This document shows positions 35,352-45,573 of a stretch of DNA of 64,000 nt, in pieces. The stretch spans positions 682,001 to 746,000 of the forward strand of contig JANQRU010000001.1 of assembly GCA_028284415.1 (NCBI GenBank), read 5' to 3'. The number at the start of each line of letters is the position of its first letter. Position 1 is the first letter of the stretch. A program made the translations under genes and the position numbers. Under the pieces are notes generated by a model. That model did no database searches, had not been told where the DNA came from, and saw only the letters and a list, made by a program, of their open reading frames with translations. Source of the stretch: Pyrinomonadaceae bacterium. GTDB taxonomy: Bacteria; Acidobacteriota; Blastocatellia; Pyrinomonadales; Pyrinomonadaceae.

Positions 35352-37502
35352 ATGAAAAAATTTGCACTACTTTTAATTATTCCTCTCCTAAGCATAACGT
35401 CGGTGTTTGGAAACTCAAATCACTTTGATTTAGCTATTAAGAACGTAGATATTTTTGATAGCAACACAAAGAAAGTTCTCAAAAATAAAACTATTTTGAT
35501 AAAAGGTGATGAAATAGTCTCAATTGTTAAATCCTCAAAAAAATTCAAAGCTTCAAAAACAATTGAAGGCAATAGTAGATTAGTAATTCCCGGTTTTATT
35601 GATACTCACACACATATTTTACAGATTTACGGTACAAAAAACTTTGATCGAAATTATGTTTTGGAAGATGAAGTTCTGGAGGATTATAAAAAACTTACTG
35701 CCAGACAATATCTTGCAAATGGAATCACAACCATTTTTGATATGGCTCAACCCGAACCTTGGATAGAAACGACTCTGAAGATGCAAAAGAATCCCTCGCC
35801 AAATTATCCAAATCTATTTATCAATGGTAGTTCGACAATTTCAGACTTGCGTTGGGATCGAAATCCGCCTTTGCATCATTGGAAAATTTTCAATAAAGAA
35901 GATGCACAGAAAAAGGTGCAAAAGTATGCAAAGCTTGGTGTAAAGCATATGAAATTGTATTGGAAGTTAGAACTCGAAGACATGAAAAATCTTGTCGAAG
36001 AAGCCAAGAAAAACGATATCATTCTTAATGCTCATGTTGATAATAATATCGTCACAATTCCACAGGCAATGGATTTAGGAGTTAAGAACTTTGAACACTT
36101 TTTCACTGTAATTCCAAGTATTTTGAACTTTGAAGAAACAAACCCCAAATTAAACGAAAAATATGGTTTAGACCGTCGTTGGAATATTGATAAGTTTGCT
36201 TCGAATATGGCTTTTTATTTTGGCTACATTGATGATAATCCCGAACTCGAAAAGAAATTGCTCGAACTTTTTGACCGTATGGCTAAAGAAAACGCTTCTA
36301 TCAGCACAGCGATGAATGTCCTCGCTTCATCAACCGGCAGGGCGTATTCTTTCTCATCTTTTGACAGATTACCCGCCCGAACAAAACCACAAACAAACTA
36401 CAATGAAACCCAGAAAAAGCAATTAAATCAAGCATTCAAATCAATGCTCAAATTTATGAAGGTCGCCCATGATATAGGTGTAAATATCAGAATTGGTTCC
36501 GACACACCTTACGGTGGCGAAGCCTTTATTTCTGAACTTTTGCTTTTTAGCGAAGAAGGTTTTCCCATTGAAGACGTTTTGCAAATCGCAACCATTAACG
36601 GTGCAAAAGCTTTGAAAATTGATGACAGATACGGCTCAGTCGAAGTTGGGAAAAAAGCTGATTTGGTTATCTTCGAAAACAGTCCATTCGATAATTACAA
36701 AAATTTTCAATCTAAAAAAACTGTTATCAAAGGTGGCAAAGTCTTCAATTTAGAAAAATCTCTCGCTTTTGCAACGATGGAAAAGATGAAGAGCGAAGGT
36801 ATAGGTGCCGGATTGAAATTTTTCAAAGAACACAAAAAAAGCGGTAAATTTGGCTCGCCGGATGAGGCTGAATTAAACGAAATAGCTTTTCAGCTCTTTG
36901 CAAATGAAAAAGTAGATTTAGGAATCGCAGTTTATAAATTAAGGGATGAGATTTTTCCGCAATCCGGTAAAGTTTATAATGCTTTGACTGAAAATGAACT
37001 CAACAGCTTCGGCTATTATTTGCTTGGAGCAAATAAAAATTTAGATGCATTATCTGTATTTAAGTACAATGTTCTCAAGCATCCAAAATCCGCCAACGTT
37101 TACGACAGTCTCGCTGAAGGATATCTAAATGTTGACAACAAAAAATTAGCACTCGTTAATTACAAAAAAGCTGTTGAACTAAACCCACAAAACTACAATG
37201 CAATCCAAATTATTAACGAATTGGAAGGTAAAGAAATTAAAGTTGATTCATCAATTTTGGATTCTTACAAAGGCAAATATGAATTCCGTAAAGACGTCAT
37301 ATGGAATATCAGAAATGAGAACGGAAAACTAACCTTTCAAGAGAATAACGGTAATAAAGTTACTTTAGAAGCAATCTCCAATGAAATTTTTGTTTTGCCA
37401 AGAGCAAATATAAATATATCTTTTGAGAAAGATTCTGACGGCAAAATAATCAATCTTATTTTTAATCAGGGTGGTCGTGAGTTAAAAGCTAAACGTCTTT
37501 AA
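35352..37502 (+). CDS. Secreted amidohydrolase with TPRs
   Basis: After a signal peptide (MKKFALLLIIPLLSITSVFG), a metal-dependent amidohydrolase covers residues ~25-470. DTHTHIL (the HxH metal pair), GVKHMKLYWK (the possible bridging Lys), NAHVDNN and EHFF (metal His), and GSDTPYGG (the catalytic Asp) fit the superfamily's TIM barrel; it ends with the beta-sandwich segment EVGKKADLVIFENSPFDN. Then come TPRs (VYDSLAEGYLNVDNKKLALVNYKKAVELNPQ) and a small beta-rich C-terminal domain (~640-716). The substrate (dipeptide, cyclic amide or other) cannot be told. The same TPR tail occurs in the serine hydrolase two genes upstream. Confidence 0.88.
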   Translation: MKKFALLLIIPLLSITSVFGNSNHFDLAIKNVDIFDSNTKKVLKNKTILIKGDEIVSIVKSSKKFKASKTIEGNSRLVIPGFIDTHTHILQIYGTKNFDRNYVLEDEVLEDYKKLTARQYLANGITTIFDMAQPEPWIETTLKMQKNPSPNYPNLFINGSSTISDLRWDRNPPLHHWKIFNKEDAQKKVQKYAKLGVKHMKLYWKLELEDMKNLVEEAKKNDIILNAHVDNNIVTIPQAMDLGVKNFEHFFTVIPSILNFEETNPKLNEKYGLDRRWNIDKFASNMAFYFGYIDDNPELEKKLLELFDRMAKENASISTAMNVLASSTGRAYSFSSFDRLPARTKPQTNYNETQKKQLNQAFKSMLKFMKVAHDIGVNIRIGSDTPYGGEAFISELLLFSEEGFPIEDVLQIATINGAKALKIDDRYGSVEVGKKADLVIFENSPFDNYKNFQSKKTVIKGGKVFNLEKSLAFATMEKMKSEGIGAGLKFFKEHKKSGKFGSPDEAELNEIAFQLFANEKVDLGIAVYKLRDEIFPQSGKVYNALTENELNSFGYYLLGANKNLDALSVFKYNVLKHPKSANVYDSLAEGYLNVDNKKLALVNYKKAVELNPQNYNAIQIINELEGKEIKVDSSILDSYKGKYEFRKDVIWNIRNENGKLTFQENNGNKVTLEAISNEIFVLPRANINISFEKDSDGKIINLIFNQGGRELKAKRL

Positions 37503-37630
37503 TAAATGAGTTATCGAAAAAGGACTTTCATAATTTCAAGCTTTTCTAAAGATAGCAAATTTTTGTCAAATAGCATTTAAACCTCAACTATCACTTTCTT
37601 CTGCAAAAGTATTAGTAATACAATGAAGAC

Positions 37631-38014
37631 GTGGTATCCAAAACGCATAAAATCTTAACTCTCTTAATAGCTCTCGTTTGGTTAATCAACGGTGTTTTTG
37701 CCAAACTTCTAAACTATGTTCCGAGACACGAACAAATCGTCGCAAGAATTTTGGGCGAAGATTATTCAGCTACAATTTTAAAAGCAATCGGATTTGGCGA
37801 AATCTTGATAGTTATTTGGATTCTGAGCCGAATTTATCCACGAATTTGTGCCGCAACACAAATACTTCTTGTTGCAACAATGAACATTTTAGAATTCATA
37901 TTCGCTCGTGACCTATTACTTTGGGGTGGACTCAATGCTGTTTTTGCATTTGTTTTTATTTGTGTGATTTACTTTAACGAGTTTATCTTGAGTAAGAAAA
38001 TAGCTGAACAATAA
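37631..38014 (+). CDS. DoxX-like membrane protein
   Basis: This 127-residue protein has four hydrophobic helices and looks like a DoxX-like protein (ITLLIALVWLINGVFAKLLNYVPRHEQIVARILG, GEILIVIWILSR). Start is a GTG at 37631; an ATG at 37623 in another frame ends after 10 codons. It is directly followed, with no gap, by the DUF2071 gene, and the two families are often paired. Function is unknown; DoxX relatives are associated with redox stress in other bacteria. Confidence 0.8.
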   Translation: MVSKTHKILTLLIALVWLINGVFAKLLNYVPRHEQIVARILGEDYSATILKAIGFGEILIVIWILSRIYPRICAATQILLVATMNILEFIFARDLLLWGGLNAVFAFVFICVIYFNEFILSKKIAEQ

Positions 38015-38755
38015 ATGTTTTCATTCCTAAAAAGTCATCCCTTTTCCGTAGAAGCTTATTTTGAAAGCTCACTTGTCTTAGCCTTCGCTGTGCCGAAAGA
38101 AAAACTTGAAAATCTAATTCCGGAATGCCTGACTCTCGATCTATTTCAAGAAAAATATGGATTCATCGCTGTTGCCATCGTCCAAACCAAAGGATTGAGA
38201 CCAAAAGGCTTACCTGAATTTATTGGAAATGATTTCTTGTTAATCGGCTATCGCATTTTCGTTCGTTATAAAAACATAGACGGACGAAGTATGCGTGGAC
38301 TATACATCTTGCGTTCGGAAACAGACAAGCGAAAAATGGAGCTTTTGGGTAATTTTTTTACGCATTACAAATATAAAAAAGTTGACCTCAAAAGACATGA
38401 AAATGACGGTAAGATCGAAGTGTTTGCTGATAACTCTGATTTCAAAATAATTGCTGAAGATTCCGGCGATGACACACCATTGCCTGACGATTCACCATTT
38501 GAAAATTGGAAACAAGCAAGAAAATTTGCAGGTCCACTGCCTTTTACTTTTACATATAAAAAAGAGACGAAAGAGGTTTTAATAATCGAGGGTGTTCGGC
38601 AAAATTGGAAACCAAAACCTGTAAAAGTTCAAGAATATGAAATTCCTTTTTTAAAAACATTGAATCTAAAAGACGTAAAACTTGCTAATGCGTTTATCAT
38701 TAAAGATGTCCCATATCATTGGAAAAAGGGTCGCACGGAAATATGGAATGGATAA
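38015..38755 (+). CDS. DUF2071 (acetoacetate decarboxylase-like fold) protein
   Basis: A 246-residue protein without signal peptide. It begins FLKSHPFSVEAYFESSLVLAFAVPKEKLENLIPE, then GFIAVAIVQTKGLRPKGLPEFIGNDFLLIGYRIFV, which is the DUF2071 / acetoacetate-decarboxylase-like beta barrel. No Schiff-base Lys can be assigned with confidence, so enzyme activity is unknown. Its ATG follows the DoxX-like stop codon immediately, so translation is probably coupled; a small membrane gene follows. Confidence 0.82.
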   Translation: MFSFLKSHPFSVEAYFESSLVLAFAVPKEKLENLIPECLTLDLFQEKYGFIAVAIVQTKGLRPKGLPEFIGNDFLLIGYRIFVRYKNIDGRSMRGLYILRSETDKRKMELLGNFFTHYKYKKVDLKRHENDGKIEVFADNSDFKIIAEDSGDDTPLPDDSPFENWKQARKFAGPLPFTFTYKKETKEVLIIEGVRQNWKPKPVKVQEYEIPFLKTLNLKDVKLANAFIIKDVPYHWKKGRTEIWNG

Positions 38756-38809
38756 TTTGTAAGCTTTGTAATTCTAAGAAAACCAAGTAATCACAAAATC
38801 TCAATAGCA

Positions 38810-39205
38810 ATGGAAATCCATCTAAAAATCATCGGCACAATTATGATTGGTTTGGCACTGATTCATGTGATTTTTCCAAAGTATTTTGATTGGAAAAATG
38901 ATTTTGCAAAAGTCAGTCTAATAAATCGAGAAATGATGTATGTTCACACATTTTTTCTAGCTTTAATTGTTCTATTGGTGGGTATTTTATGTTTGGTTTA
39001 TTCAAAAGAACTTGTTGAAACTGCATTGGGGAAAATTATCGCATTTGGGCTATTCATATTCTGGTTTGCAAGACTTTTGATTCAATTTTTCGGATATTCA
39101 AGTAGGCTTTGGAAAGGTAAAACGTTTGAAACAAGCGTTCATATCATTTTCTCAATTTTATGGACTTATTTCAGTGCTATACTATTTTTGACTTACTGGT
39201 ACTGA
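38810..39205 (+). CDS. Small four-helix membrane protein, unknown function
   Basis: A 131-residue protein with four hydrophobic stretches (~8-25, 45-67, 76-93, 105-128) and the aromatic end SILWTYFSAILFLTYWY. I recognise no family. It follows the DoxX-like and DUF2071 genes by 54 bases in the same direction, so the three may form an operon. Confidence 0.7.
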   Translation: MEIHLKIIGTIMIGLALIHVIFPKYFDWKNDFAKVSLINREMMYVHTFFLALIVLLVGILCLVYSKELVETALGKIIAFGLFIFWFARLLIQFFGYSSRLWKGKTFETSVHIIFSILWTYFSAILFLTYWY

Positions 39206-39340
39206 TGAGAGTGATCTTACTAAATGCATTTTAAGATAATTAATAATCCTTCCGAATTTATATTTTTTTCGTTTTGGCAACCTTTGAAGGTTTTTAAGAT
39301 ACTATTTAAGTAAATTTACTACCAACTTGAGGTTTATATT

Positions 39341-41128
39341 ATGCTTAACTCACGTTTAATCATTTGCTTTGCTTTGTTACTCTCTTTTTTTTCTTTCTCA
39401 TTCGCCCAAACTCCTGATAAAAAAAATAATGATCTACGTGAGCTGGAGATTTCACTTTTAGAAGAAGTTATTGAGGAAGCAGAAAATCTAAAACTCCCCG
39501 AAAATAGAGCCTTGCTATATGCTCAAGTGGCTAACAAAATTTGGACTATTGATGAAAAATACGCACGGGAATTGTTTCAAAATTCGATAAACGAATTGAT
39601 CACAGCACAAAAAATAGAAGAGCAGGAAAAAACCAAATATTATAACTCTAATAATTTAATTTACGGACAATATCCGCGTCACTACATATTAAATTTAATT
39701 TCTGCAAGGGATTCTGATTTGGCTCTTGATTTGTTAGAAAAAAGCCGCTCTGCAAAATTACAACAAATCCTTGCAAACAATGAGGTAAAAAACAAATTCC
39801 GAAACAGATATAATAATGAATACAATTATAAATTAAATGAAATTAGACTTGAGCAAAGATTGATAATTGCTTCTTCTCAGAAGAACACAAAAAAAAGTAT
39901 TGAATTATTGAGAAAAAGCATAAAAACCGGAATAAATTACGAAACGTACAATGTACTGAACCAAATTTTTAGAAAAGACCCTGATTCTGCAAATATTCTT
40001 GTCGGTGAGATAGCCAAGAAATTACAAACTCTTAATTTAAAGAACAATAACCATAACATTAATTTAGTTAAGAATTATATTGATAGATTAGCCGCTCCAT
40101 ACCAACCTAATGTAAAGCAACTGAGAGTTGATGATGAAGCAATCAGAGACTTGGTAAAAAAATTATCAACCGAATGGTCAAACCCTAGATTTCAGAGTTT
40201 TAGTATGAATTCTAACTCCTTCAAGGCTTTGGAGAGAATGTTTCCAAATAAAGCCAATGAATTCAAGCAAAGAACAAAAAACTATAGAAACCGAGTCCAA
40301 AATCAAAACCCCGAACACAAAGAATATACCGAAATAATCAAAAAAAATTTACCTCCCGAGGAAATGCTGCGTAAAGCCGAGAATTTAACAACATATAAAT
40401 ATTCTGTAATTGAAGCTGCATTAAACAAACTTTCAAGTCAGGGAGAAACTGATCTATATACCAAAACTGTAAAAAATCATTTTCCGGAAAATGAAAGAAA
40501 CAGACGCTTAAATCAGTTTTATTCAAATCAAGCCAATCGAGAAAGTTCTAAAGGAAATTTTGATGAAGCTTTGATTTTGATTGGTGAAATAACTGATGAG
40601 TATCGTAAGTTTAATTCTCTTATTCAACTTGCAACTAGCGTCTATCAGAAAAACCCAAAAGATAATAAGCAAACTTCTCTATCAATTTTAAATCAAGCTA
40701 GGAGTCATTTAGATATTGATCAATTCAATCGTTCTGGAATAAACAAATATTTAGCTTTGGCTGGAGCCTATGCGATAGTTGAACCAGATGAAGCTTATAG
40801 TCTGATTGAAACAATAATTGAACCTATCAACAAATACACGAGGGCTTTTCTGGTCGTTTCAGAATTTGGAAATCAGGGAAACGTAAAAAAAGGAGAATTC
40901 ATAATAAACCTGAATAATGATGCGACGGGTCAATTTAATATTGGCTATGTGCTTCAAAACCTTAAAAGAAAGGATTTTGAGCGAACTCTACAATTGGTAA
41001 ATCGTTTTGAACAAATTGAAACTAGAATTTCATTCAAGATGCAAATCGTAAATAATATTTCTAATAATCAAATGCAAATTAAAGGAACTCAAAAGAGACG
41101 TATCACCAGTTCTCTTCGACCAAAATAA
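39341..41128 (+). CDS. Secreted alpha-helical repeat protein, paralog C
   Basis: The 595-residue protein has a signal peptide (MLNSRLIICFALLLSFFSFSFAQ) and shares a head with paralog B: LKLPENRALLYAQVANKIWTIDEKYARELFQNSINELITAQ, then YGQYPRHYILNLISARDSDLALDLLEKSR (B: YGKIPRRNILNLIGERDAEFALISLYKSR). The end is FERTLQLVNRFEQIETR, like B. The protein is helical and strongly charged; no catalytic site stands out. It is monocistronic, ends in a terminator at 41174, and a small-gene neighbour follows. Confidence 0.82.
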   Translation: MLNSRLIICFALLLSFFSFSFAQTPDKKNNDLRELEISLLEEVIEEAENLKLPENRALLYAQVANKIWTIDEKYARELFQNSINELITAQKIEEQEKTKYYNSNNLIYGQYPRHYILNLISARDSDLALDLLEKSRSAKLQQILANNEVKNKFRNRYNNEYNYKLNEIRLEQRLIIASSQKNTKKSIELLRKSIKTGINYETYNVLNQIFRKDPDSANILVGEIAKKLQTLNLKNNNHNINLVKNYIDRLAAPYQPNVKQLRVDDEAIRDLVKKLSTEWSNPRFQSFSMNSNSFKALERMFPNKANEFKQRTKNYRNRVQNQNPEHKEYTEIIKKNLPPEEMLRKAENLTTYKYSVIEAALNKLSSQGETDLYTKTVKNHFPENERNRRLNQFYSNQANRESSKGNFDEALILIGEITDEYRKFNSLIQLATSVYQKNPKDNKQTSLSILNQARSHLDIDQFNRSGINKYLALAGAYAIVEPDEAYSLIETIIEPINKYTRAFLVVSEFGNQGNVKKGEFIINLNNDATGQFNIGYVLQNLKRKDFERTLQLVNRFEQIETRISFKMQIVNNISNNQMQIKGTQKRRITSSLRPK

Positions 41129-41173
41129 TTAAGAATTAAATCTAAAATACTTTACAACATACAACAATCACAG

Positions 41174-41209
41174 AAAGGCTTGGAAAAAAAATTGCAAGCC
41201 TTTTTTTTT
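41174..41209 (+). terminator. Terminator after paralog C
   Basis: AAAGGCTTG (41174-41182) pairs perfectly with CAAGCCTTT (41195-41203); a run of T follows. Confidence 0.88.
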
Positions 41210-41288
41210 ATTCCGTTCTTCATTTAGAAATAAGTTACATATCAGGAGGAATTTGAGTGGATAGCACTTCCATTCATGAAAACAAAAA

Positions 41289-42386
41289 ATGAAATTATTT
41301 TTATACTCAGCACTTTTAATTACTCTTTTTACTACCTTTTTGTCTGCTCAACCTGGTCTAAGCTCTGATAGAGATTACAGCAATTTCAAGCGAAATTATG
41401 ATCGGGCGGTCAAAGCTTTTGCTGATAAAGATTCCTGTAATGCGTCCTGCAAAAGACGTATGGCAAATTCTGTAAAATATGCTAAGAGGTTTTTGACCAA
41501 ATTAAATAAAAAATATGGTGCAGCGAAATTTCAAACGGAAGCTAATAAATTAAACGAGATTCAACAGTTTATTGAAGGAGAAAACTCAGCAAAAGAATCT
41601 GCCAAGGGTGATGAAGCTTACATTCTTTTGTGGCAATATAAATTGAACTTCGCAAATGGCTCTGGCAAAGTTTTGAAGGATAGCTTAAAGGATTTTGATG
41701 AAAATAAGCTTCGCACGACTGCTAATAGAGTAATAACCTCTAATTCACTCGAAGATTCAAAGTCCAGAGCTAAAGAGGTTTTGGCAATTCTTGATAATTA
41801 CGAATCTCATCTGGTCAAGAAAAATGTTTTCGATGAAACAAAAGGTGTTATCGGAAGCTTTATTGCTAGAGCAAAAGATATTCAGGACAAGGAGTATCTA
41901 ATTCAGACTTTGACAATGGCAAAAGATTCAGCTGAAGCTTTGCTAATTATCTCGCCAAAAAGCCCTAGTCTTAATGCTAAGTTAAAGGAAATAAATCAAA
42001 AACTTGGTAATCCTGAAGGAACTATTGCTAACACAAAAGCTAAGTTCAAACAGAAATCCCGCAAAAAGACCGATAATGTTCCTGTTGTGGCTCATCGAAA
42101 CGCTTCACTCGAAAGGAAAATGATGAATCTTTACAAGGCACGCGGTGAAAAGGGCTTGAAAATCAATCGTTTAATTATCAATAGCCGTGATTGGGGATTT
42201 GAAAAAGATCGTATCGGTAGAATTATCAGAAGACAAAGAATTACCGCTTTCTTGATCGAAAAAGGTGGAGAATGTTTTGTTGATTACGTAACCTTCGAAC
42301 AATTTGGAAATGGTGCGAGATACGGTAGATTAAAAATTCAAGGTATGGAAGGCAGATATTTGATTGATTGTGAAAAAATCAAATAA
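41289..42386 (+). CDS. Secreted hypothetical protein with helical N-terminus
   Basis: 365 residues with a signal peptide (MKLFLYSALLITLFTTFLSAQ). The N-terminal ~230 residues are helical and charged, with a Cys pair in DSCNASCKRRM. The C-terminal ~90 residues have a compact beta-rich look (LIINSRDWGFEKDRIGRIIRRQRITAFLIEKGGECFVDYVTFEQ) with two more Cys. I recognise no family; disulfides in the periplasm are likely. It is isolated from its neighbours by a terminator and a repeat element. Confidence 0.65.
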   Translation: MKLFLYSALLITLFTTFLSAQPGLSSDRDYSNFKRNYDRAVKAFADKDSCNASCKRRMANSVKYAKRFLTKLNKKYGAAKFQTEANKLNEIQQFIEGENSAKESAKGDEAYILLWQYKLNFANGSGKVLKDSLKDFDENKLRTTANRVITSNSLEDSKSRAKEVLAILDNYESHLVKKNVFDETKGVIGSFIARAKDIQDKEYLIQTLTMAKDSAEALLIISPKSPSLNAKLKEINQKLGNPEGTIANTKAKFKQKSRKKTDNVPVVAHRNASLERKMMNLYKARGEKGLKINRLIINSRDWGFEKDRIGRIIRRQRITAFLIEKGGECFVDYVTFEQFGNGARYGRLKIQGMEGRYLIDCEKIK

Positions 42387-42418
42387 GTTTTTTGCAAAAG
42401 TTTTGTAGAAGCGTGCAT

Positions 42419-42601
42419 AGAAGCTGTTTCAAAACTCATAAATCATAGAAATTTAACAAACATAGAACACGGATTTCACGGATTAGGCAGATGTTCACAG
42501 ATTTCTTCTGAAAAAAAATCTGTGAGAATCCGTGTAATCTGCGTTATCCGTGTTCTATATATTTGATTTATTCTGATTTCTTTAGTTTTGAAACAGCTTC
42601 T
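42419..42601. repeat. MITE-like inverted-repeat element, copy 2
   Basis: Ends AGAAGCTGTTTCAAAACT and AGTTTTGAAACAGCTTCT are perfect 18-bp inverted repeats. Inside, AGAACACGGATT near the left end pairs with AATCCGTGTTCT near the right end, with further nested ACGGATT/AATCCGT units. Its length (183 bp) and internal order match copy 1 at 17362. It lies between the helical gene and the stop codon of uvrA. Confidence 0.93.
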
Positions 42602-42618
42602 TAGAAAAAACCACGCCT

Positions 42619-45438
42619 TTACAAAACTTCTTTCAATGCTTTTCCGGTATAAGATTTTTTGCTTTTTGCTATATTTTCCGGCTTCCCTTTTGCTACAACT
42701 TTTCCACCTTTTGCTCCGCCTTCGGGTCCGAGATCAATTACGTAATCAGCGGACTTTACCACGTCTAAATTATGTTCAATGACAATAACTGTATTACCCG
42801 TATCAACTAATCTTTGAAGGACATCAAGTAGTTTGTGAACATCTGCAAAATGTAAACCTGTAGTTGGTTCATCTAAAATATAAATAGTTTTTCCCGTCGC
42901 ACGCTTAGAAAGCTCTTTAGATAATTTTACGCGTTGTGCTTCACCACCCGAAATTGTTGTCGCGGACTGTCCTAATTTTAAGTAGCCGAGTCCTACATCA
43001 ATCAATGTTTGCAGTTTTTGTTTTATCTGCGGAATGTTTTCGAGAATAGGCAAAGCGTCTTCAATGGTTGTGTCGAGAAGATCGGCGATTGATAAGCCTT
43101 TATACTTTACTGAAAGAGTTTCACGATTGTAGCGTGTCCCGCGGCAAACATCACAAGTTACATAAACATCAGGTAAAAAGTTCATCTCGATGCGTTTCAT
43201 TCCCGCACCTTCGCATGCATCACAACGTCCCACCTTAACATTGAATGAGAATCGCCCTGCTTTGTAACCACGTTCGCGTGATTCAGGTAACATTGCGTAT
43301 AACTCGCGAATAGGCGTAAAAACACCTGTGTATGTAGCCGGATTTGATCGCGGAGTTCTACCTATCGGTTTTTGGTCAATTTCGATGATTTTATCAACAA
43401 ATTCAATCCCCTCAATCGAATCATGTTCGAGAGGTTCTTTGTGTGATTTGTATATTTCTTTTGAAAGTGAACGATATAAAATTTCGTCAACCAGTGTAGA
43501 TTTTCCGCTACCCGAAACCCCTGTTACAACTGTAAAAACACCAAGCGGAAATTTTACATTTATGTTTTTCAAATTATGAGCTTTTGCACCCTTAACTATG
43601 ATATTTTTGCCATTAGGTGATCGTCTTTTTTTAGGTTTAATAATTTCTAATTCACCCGACATATATTTTGCCGTCAGAGATTTTTTGCTTCGGAGAATTT
43701 GCTTTGGAGTTCCCTTTGCAATTACTTCTCCACCGTGAGTTCCTGCTTTTGGTCCAAGGTCAACAACAAAATCAGCTTGTTCGATGGTTTCTTCATCATG
43801 CTCGACAACTAAAACTGTGTTGCCCAAATCCCGAAGCCCACGCAAAGTTTCCAACAGTTTTTGATTGTCTCGTGGATGCAAACCAATCGAAGGTTCGTCT
43901 AAAACATATAAAACTCCTCGAAGTTGTGAACCAATTTGAGTAGCGAGGCGAATTCTTTGTGCCTCGCCGCCCGAGAGAGTTCCTGATGCCCTATCAAGAG
44001 TTAAATATCCCAAACCGACTGCATCTAAAAATTTCAGACGGTCTTGAATTTCTTTTAAGACCAATCCTGCAATTTTATCTTGGCGTTTGTTGAGTTTTAC
44101 TTTGAGAAACTTTTCGGTAGATTCTTCTATTGGCAAACTTACGTATTCACCAACACCTAAATCCCCTACTTTTACTGCAAGACTCTCTTTTCTTAAACGG
44201 TGTCCGTTACATTCAGGACAGGTTTTTGGTGAAATCAACTTTTCAAGTTCTGCACGAATTCTCTCTGAGCCGGCTTTATGCATGCGGCTACGCATTACTG
44301 CAACAACTCCATTCCAATCCCACTTTCTTGTTGCCCTATACATTTTCATCGGAACTTTGAATGAAGTTCCTTCAAAAAACCAATCTTTTATTTGTTTCGG
44401 AAGTTCTTTATAAGGGGTATTATTGCCGAGATATGTTCCTTTTCTCCGATTGTATGTCTTTATCAATCCGATTAAAGCGGCACGAAAATATGTCGAGTAA
44501 GATTTATCTATGTCATCAACAAGCGGCAATTTGTTGGTTGGAATAGACGTATCTGGAATCAAAGTTTCTTCTTTCACTTCAGCAATGATTCCAATTCCGT
44601 CACATTTTTTGCAAGCTCCGAATTTTGAGTTAAAAGAAAAAGAACGTGGCTCAAGTGTTGCTATATTTATTTTACAGTCAACACAAGCCATTTTTTCGGA
44701 GTAAAGTATCTCCTCGCCATCAATTACAGAAACCAGAACTGCCCCATCTGTTAACTTTAAAGCCGTTTTTACCGATTCAGTTAATCTTTCTTCAACACCT
44801 TCTTTTATAAGAAGCCGATCAACAACAACTTCAATCGTATGATTTTTTTGCTTTTTGAGTTTTATTTCTTCATCTAATGCCCGAAGTTCACCATCAATCC
44901 TTGCACGAATGAACCCATCTTTGTGTAATTTTTCAAGCTCCTTTTTGAATTCACCTTTTCGCCCTCGAACAATTGGAGCCAGAATCATAACTCGTTCCCC
45001 TTTCGGCAATTCCAAAATATTTTCGACAATTTGTTCGACCGTTTGACGTGTGATAGGTGCATCACAATTCGGGCAATGAGAAGTTCCAATCGATGAAAAT
45101 AAAAGCCTTATGTAATCATAAATTTCGGTAACAGTGCCAACTGTCGAACGAGGACTTCTGGAAACAGTTTTTTGTTCGATTGAAATTGCAGGTGATAAAC
45201 CTTCAACTGAATCAACATCAGGCTTTTCTAATTGATCTAAAAATTGTCTTGCATAAGCTGAAAGCGATTCAACATATCGCCTTTGCCCTTCTGCATAGAT
45301 CGTATCGAAAGCAAGTGAAGACTTTCCAGAACCTGATAAACCTGTGATTACGGTAAATTTATCTCTTGGAATATCTATATCTATATTTTTAAGATTGTGC
45401 TGTCTGGCACCGCGAACGGAAATGTTTTTTATTGTCAT
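42619..45438 (-). CDS. uvrA: Excinuclease ABC subunit A
   Basis: UvrA is the DNA damage sensor of nucleotide excision repair. The 939-residue product has both ATP-binding cassettes: [17 protein letters not shown] (P-loop 1) and [16 protein letters not shown] (P-loop 2), signature sequences [18 protein letters not shown] and [17 protein letters not shown], and three zinc-type Cys pairs (HCPNC, ACVDCK...[16 protein letters not shown]...CDVCRG). The length is normal. It is transcribed divergently from the serine hydrolase gene at 45.5 kb; no LexA-type box could be identified. Confidence 0.97.
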   Translation of the reverse strand: MTIKNISVRGARQHNLKNIDIDIPRDKFTVITGLSGSGKSSLAFDTIYAEGQRRYVESLSAYARQFLDQLEKPDVDSVEGLSPAISIEQKTVSRSPRSTVGTVTEIYDYIRLLFSSIGTSHCPNCDAPITRQTVEQIVENILELPKGERVMILAPIVRGRKGEFKKELEKLHKDGFIRARIDGELRALDEEIKLKKQKNHTIEVVVDRLLIKEGVEERLTESVKTALKLTDGAVLVSVIDGEEILYSEKMACVDCKINIATLEPRSFSFNSKFGACKKCDGIGIIAEVKEETLIPDTSIPTNKLPLVDDIDKSYSTYFRAALIGLIKTYNRRKGTYLGNNTPYKELPKQIKDWFFEGTSFKVPMKMYRATRKWDWNGVVAVMRSRMHKAGSERIRAELEKLISPKTCPECNGHRLRKESLAVKVGDLGVGEYVSLPIEESTEKFLKVKLNKRQDKIAGLVLKEIQDRLKFLDAVGLGYLTLDRASGTLSGGEAQRIRLATQIGSQLRGVLYVLDEPSIGLHPRDNQKLLETLRGLRDLGNTVLVVEHDEETIEQADFVVDLGPKAGTHGGEVIAKGTPKQILRSKKSLTAKYMSGELEIIKPKKRRSPNGKNIIVKGAKAHNLKNINVKFPLGVFTVVTGVSGSGKSTLVDEILYRSLSKEIYKSHKEPLEHDSIEGIEFVDKIIEIDQKPIGRTPRSNPATYTGVFTPIRELYAMLPESRERGYKAGRFSFNVKVGRCDACEGAGMKRIEMNFLPDVYVTCDVCRGTRYNRETLSVKYKGLSIADLLDTTIEDALPILENIPQIKQKLQTLIDVGLGYLKLGQSATTISGGEAQRVKLSKELSKRATGKTIYILDEPTTGLHFADVHKLLDVLQRLVDTGNTVIVIEHNLDVVKSADYVIDLGPEGGAKGGKVVAKGKPENIAKSKKSYTGKALKEVL

Positions 45439-45573
45439 TTTGTCTTACAGATAAAATATATGTGTATTGGCGAAACAATTATTTTATCAATTTAACAAAA
45501 CAATATAAAGTGTAGGCTAAGATTGAATCTGTAAATCCTCAACAGCCGAATCAGTATGAAAGGAAAAGATTAT

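Noticed and set aside
43668..43943. Antisense ORFs inside uvrA
   Set aside because: They are shadows of the conserved uvrA frame.
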